From NCBI GenBank assembly GCA_020024675.1, contig JAHHTM010000030.1:1-9335 (forward strand): 9,335 nt of DNA. Reading direction: 5' to 3'. The position numbers were made by a program, and so were the translations under genes. Below the pieces are notes generated by a model. That model saw only the letters and a list, made by a program, of their open reading frames with translations, had not been told where the DNA came from and ran no database searches. This stretch comes from Muricomes sp. (GTDB lineage: Bacteria; Bacillota; Clostridia; Lachnospirales; Lachnospiraceae). Shown here in pieces: positions 6,445 to 9,335 of the stretch (positions are counted from its first letter, which is position 1; each line of letters begins with the position of its first letter).

Positions 6445-6867
6445 ATGGATATAGAAGTAATAACAAAATTAATACGAGAAGTTTCTTCTTCTAGACTTAC
6501 TGAATTTTCTTACGAAGAAGAAAATCTTAAAATATTTATGGGAAAAGAAGAAGTAGAAACAATAAACATGCCAATGAAAGAAAAAAATGTCGTACAACAA
6601 ATGGAGAATTCTGAAGTTGATAATTTAGAAGAAGGAATATTCATTAAATCTCCACTTGTAGGAACTTTTTATGCTGCTTCTTCAGAAGATGCAGAGCCTT
6701 TTATTAAAGAAGGTGATGTGATAAAAAAAGGGCAGACAGTTGCAATCATAGAAGCGATGAAATTAATGAATGAGATTGAAAGTGAATATGAAGGAACAGT
6801 GGAAAAAGTATTGGTAAAAAATGGACAGCCGGTAGAATATGGTCAACCATTGTTTCGTTTAAGATAG
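6445..6867 (+). CDS. accB: Biotin carboxyl carrier protein of acetyl-CoA carboxylase
   Basis: AccB carries the biotin that shuttles CO2 from AccC to the AccD/AccA carboxyltransferase. The 140-residue protein has a short helical N-terminal region (residues 1-35), a Met/Glu-rich linker (about 36-65) in place of the Ala/Pro-rich linker of many homologues, and a C-terminal biotinyl domain (about 66-140). The biotinylated lysine is Lys106 in the canonical EAMKLMN, and the 'thumb' region (FYAASSEDAEPFIKEGD) typical of acetyl-CoA carboxylase carriers is present. This thumb argues against a pyruvate or oxaloacetate decarboxylase carrier, as does the operon. GAGAGGA (6433-6439) precedes ATG. Confidence 0.96.
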   Translation: MDIEVITKLIREVSSSRLTEFSYEEENLKIFMGKEEVETINMPMKEKNVVQQMENSEVDNLEEGIFIKSPLVGTFYAASSEDAEPFIKEGDVIKKGQTVAIIEAMKLMNEIESEYEGTVEKVLVKNGQPVEYGQPLFRLR

Positions 6868-6882
6868 ACAGAAAGGATTAAA

Positions 6883-7311
6883 ATGAAAAGTCTGACGATC
6901 AAAGAAATTCAGAAAATAATTCCACATAGACATCCTTTTTTACTTGTGGATTACATCGAAGATTATGAACCGGGGGAATATGCAACAGGTTATAAGTGTG
7001 TTACATATCGGGAAGATTTTTTTAAAGGGCATTTCCCGGAAGAACCTGTAATGCCCGGGGTACTTACTATAGAAGCTCTTGCACAAGTGGGGGCAGTGGC
7101 AATTCTTTCAAAAGAAGAATATAAGGGAAAAACAGCATATTTTGGAGGAATCCAGAAATGCAGATTTAAGGGAAAAGTTGTTCCCGGGGATAAGCTGAAA
7201 CTGGAAACAAAGATCATCCGTCAAAAAGGGCCGCTTGGAATAGGGCAGGCAACAGCATCTGTAGATGGAAGAGTTGTAGCTAGTGCAGAACTTACATTTA
7301 TGATCGGATAG
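6883..7311 (+). CDS. fabZ: 3-hydroxyacyl-ACP dehydratase
   Basis: FabZ removes water from 3-hydroxyacyl-ACP to give the trans-2-enoyl-ACP used by FabK. The 142-residue hot-dog-fold protein has IPHRHPFLLVD (residues 13-23) and the active-site pair His50 (FKGHFPEEPVMPG) and Glu64 (LTIEALAQ). The start is supported by AAAGGA (6872-6877), five bases before ATG. It sits between accB and accC, the arrangement known from streptococcal and clostridial fab operons. No fabA or fabM isomerase is present in the window, so the source of unsaturated chains is not explained locally. Confidence 0.97.
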   Translation: MKSLTIKEIQKIIPHRHPFLLVDYIEDYEPGEYATGYKCVTYREDFFKGHFPEEPVMPGVLTIEALAQVGAVAILSKEEYKGKTAYFGGIQKCRFKGKVVPGDKLKLETKIIRQKGPLGIGQATASVDGRVVASAELTFMIG

Positions 7312-7319
7312 GTGAAAGT

Positions 7320-8654
7320 ATGATAAAGAAAGTTTTAATTGCAAATAGAGGTGAAATTGCAGTTCGTGTGATTAGAGCATGTCGTGAAATGGAAATTGAA
7401 ACGGTGGCAATATATTCAGAAGCAGATAAAGACGCACTTCATGTACAACTTGCAGATGAAGCAGTCTGCATTGGTCCGGCATCTGCAAAGGAAAGTTATC
7501 TTAATATGGAACGAATAATCAGTGCTGCTGTCACCACAAAGGCAGATGCAATTCATCCGGGATTTGGTTTTCTTTCAGAAAATAGTCGTTTTGCAGATAT
7601 TTGCGAAAAATGTAAGATTACTTTTATTGGCCCTAAAGCAGAGGTTATACAAAAAATGGGACATAAAGCACAAGCAAGAAAAACAATGATTCAAGCGGGT
7701 GTTCCCGTTATTCCAGGAAGTACAGAGGAGTTTGTAGATGCTTCGAAAGGAAAAGAAACAGCACAAAAAATCGGATATCCGGTAATCATAAAAGCTGCTT
7801 TAGGCGGTGGGGGAAAAGGAATGCGCGTGGCGCGTAACGAAGATGAATTTATAAAGAATTTTGAGACCGCACAAAAGGAAGCAGAAATGGCATTTAGTGA
7901 TGGAACAATGTATATTGAGCATTTTGTGGAACATCCAAGACATATTGAATTTCAGATAATGGCGGATAAATTTGGTAATATAGTTCATTTAGGAGAGAGG
8001 GATTGTTCGATTCAACGAAAACATCAGAAATTGATCGAAGAGTCTCCATGTGCAGCTATTTCTGAGAAACTTCGACAGAAAATGGGGGATGCAGCTATAA
8101 AAGCAGCAAGGGCAGCACACTATGAAAATGCTGGAACAATAGAATTTTTACTAGAAGAAACCGGTAAATTTTATTTTATGGAAATGAATACAAGAATTCA
8201 GGTAGAACATCCAGTTACAGAATGGGTCACTGGCATAGATCTTGTAAAGGAACAGATTAGGATTGCATCAGGAATGCCACTTTCTTTTTCTCAAGAAGAT
8301 ATTTCAATTAATGGATATGCAATCGAGTGTAGAATCAATGCAGAAAATCCAGAAAAAAACTTTGCCCCATGTCCGGGAACGATAAAAGAGGTGCATTTTC
8401 CAGGTGGAGAAGGAGTACGAGTAGACACTGCAATCTATCAAGGTGCGCAAGTTCCACCATATTATGATTCTATGTTGGCAAAACTTATTGTTCATGCAAA
8501 GACAAGGGAAGATGCAATTTCAAAAATGTGTAGTGCGCTTGGAGAAGTTGTGATAGAAGGTGTAGATACAAACCTCGATTATCAGTATGAAATATTAAAT
8601 CACCCTTATTATAAGTCGGGAGATATTAATATCGAGTTTATAGAAAAGATGTGA
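7320..8654 (+). CDS. accC: Biotin carboxylase subunit of acetyl-CoA carboxylase
   Basis: AccC uses ATP and bicarbonate to carboxylate the biotin on AccB. The 444-residue ATP-grasp protein is of standard length. It contains the N-terminal 'KVLIANRGEIAVR' (residues 4-16), 'HPGFGFLSEN' (79-88), the glycine-rich ATP loop GGGGKGMR (162-169), 'ERDCSIQRKHQK' (226-237), and the metal and bicarbonate site MEMNTRIQVEHPVTE. Glu288, Asn290, Arg292 and Arg338 fall at the E. coli AccC positions. The protein stops after the biotin carboxylase domain, so it is the separate subunit and not part of a pyruvate carboxylase. AGGTGA (7310-7315) overlaps the fabZ stop. The downstream accD start is five bases past its own stop. 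Confidence 0.97.
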   Translation: MIKKVLIANRGEIAVRVIRACREMEIETVAIYSEADKDALHVQLADEAVCIGPASAKESYLNMERIISAAVTTKADAIHPGFGFLSENSRFADICEKCKITFIGPKAEVIQKMGHKAQARKTMIQAGVPVIPGSTEEFVDASKGKETAQKIGYPVIIKAALGGGGKGMRVARNEDEFIKNFETAQKEAEMAFSDGTMYIEHFVEHPRHIEFQIMADKFGNIVHLGERDCSIQRKHQKLIEESPCAAISEKLRQKMGDAAIKAARAAHYENAGTIEFLLEETGKFYFMEMNTRIQVEHPVTEWVTGIDLVKEQIRIASGMPLSFSQEDISINGYAIECRINAENPEKNFAPCPGTIKEVHFPGGEGVRVDTAIYQGAQVPPYYDSMLAKLIVHAKTREDAISKMCSALGEVVIEGVDTNLDYQYEILNHPYYKSGDINIEFIEKM

Positions 8655-8659
8655 GAATA

Positions 8660-9335
8660 ATGAAGTTGAGACAGATGTTGATAAAAAAGAAATTTAGCTC
8701 TCCGGCAGATAAAAAAACGATACAAAAAGGTCCAGAAGTTCCAGAAGGAATCATGAAGAAATGTAATGCATGTAAAGGTGTAATTTTTACAGATGAAGTA
8801 ATCCAGAACTATTACATATGTCCAAAATGTGGAAATTATTTTAGAATACATGCAATGCATAGAATCGAAATGGTGACAGATCCGGGGACATTCGAACCAT
8901 GGGATGAAGAGTTAAAGACAAAAAATCCTATGGGATATCCTTCCTATGAAGAAAAGATATGTATGGCACAAAATAAGACAGGTTTGAAAGAAGCAGTTAT
9001 TACGGGTCAGGCAAAGATAGGAGGGTACAAAACTGCCATTGCTGTAATGGATAATCGATTTATTATGGCAAGTATGGGAGAAGTTGTAGGTGAAAAAATC
9101 ACACGAATGGTAGAGCGTGCTGCAAAAGAAACGCTTCCGGTAATCATTATTGCATCTTCCGGTGGAGCAAGGATGCAGGAAGGAATTCATTCTCTTATGC
9201 AAATGGCAAAGACGGCTTCTGCTCTGAAAAAATATAGCGATGCAGGTGGATTTTATGTTTCAGTACTGACTAACCCAACAACTGGGGGTGTTACAGCCAG
9301 TTTTGCAATGTTGGGGGATGTCATTATGGCAGAGC
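8660..9335 (+). CDS. accD: Acetyl-CoA carboxylase carboxyltransferase beta subunit, N-terminal part
   Basis: AccD pairs with AccA to transfer CO2 from biotin to acetyl-CoA. The first 225 codons are seen before the window ends; a full protein is usually about 280-300 residues, so the missing end is beyond the window and not a truncation. The N-terminal zinc ribbon is intact (Cys35, Cys38, Cys54, Cys57; CNAC and CPKC). The crotonase-fold carboxyltransferase follows, with 'MDNRFIMASMGEVVGEKI', 'ASSGGARMQEG' (residues 165-175) and 'TNPTTGGVTASFA'. I chose ATG 8660 because about 30 residues normally precede the zinc ribbon. Its ribosome site is weak (only GTGAGA overlapping the accC stop), so translation probably depends on coupling to accC. 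A later ATG at codon 32 has AAGGA before it, but that start would leave almost nothing ahead of the first cysteine pair. Confidence 0.95.
   Translation, partial: MKLRQMLIKKKFSSPADKKTIQKGPEVPEGIMKKCNACKGVIFTDEVIQNYYICPKCGNYFRIHAMHRIEMVTDPGTFEPWDEELKTKNPMGYPSYEEKICMAQNKTGLKEAVITGQAKIGGYKTAIAVMDNRFIMASMGEVVGEKITRMVERAAKETLPVIIIASSGGARMQEGIHSLMQMAKTASALKKYSDAGGFYVSVLTNPTTGGVTASFAMLGDVIMAE

Noticed and set aside
1..9335. CRISPR arrays, tRNA/rRNA genes, insertion sequences, defence or toxin-antitoxin genes
   Set aside because: No regularly spaced repeats, transposase-like proteins or RNA gene signatures were seen. The window is almost wholly filled by core lipid genes.

Overview
The window reads as part of a Firmicutes chromosome, most likely a clostridial one (Lachnospiraceae-like, genus not determinable). 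The evidence is low GC, AGA/GGA-rich codon use, AGGAGG-type ribosome sites before nearly every gene, and a type II fatty-acid gene order (fabH-acpP-fabK-fabD-fabG-fabF-accB-fabZ-accC-accD) characteristic of streptococci and clostridia. All genes are on the + strand and no frameshifts or mobile elements were seen.

Layout. Bases 1-197 are the C-terminal end of a MarR-family regulator that starts outside the window. A 10-helix EamA/DMT-type transporter follows at 243-1181 and ends in a good intrinsic terminator (1198-1234). The intergenic region 1235-1365 holds a strong sigma-A promoter (TTGACA, 17 bp, TATATA) surrounded by three TTTG-N5-CAAA-type palindromes that look like FabT (MarR-family) operators. 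From 1366 to the right edge the genes are packed tightly, with gaps of 50, 25, -8, 0, 9, 11, 15, 8 and 5 bp, and so look like one operon. accD is cut by the window end, and accA would be expected next.

How the genes work together. AccB (biotin carrier), AccC (biotin carboxylase) and AccD (carboxyltransferase beta, with AccA outside the window) make malonyl-CoA. FabD moves the malonyl group to AcpP. FabH starts the chain from acyl-CoA and FabF elongates it. FabG reduces the keto group, FabZ dehydrates, and the FMN enzyme FabK reduces the enoyl group. All key catalytic residues I looked for are present. The set covers the saturated elongation cycle apart from AccA, biotin ligase and the phosphopantetheinyl transferase.

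Assessment. This is mostly a conserved housekeeping locus and I see no new system in it. The parts worth a second look are the operator cluster around the fabH promoter, with a 19-bp element repeated in inverted orientation on both sides, and the transporter sitting between the MarR regulator and fabH.
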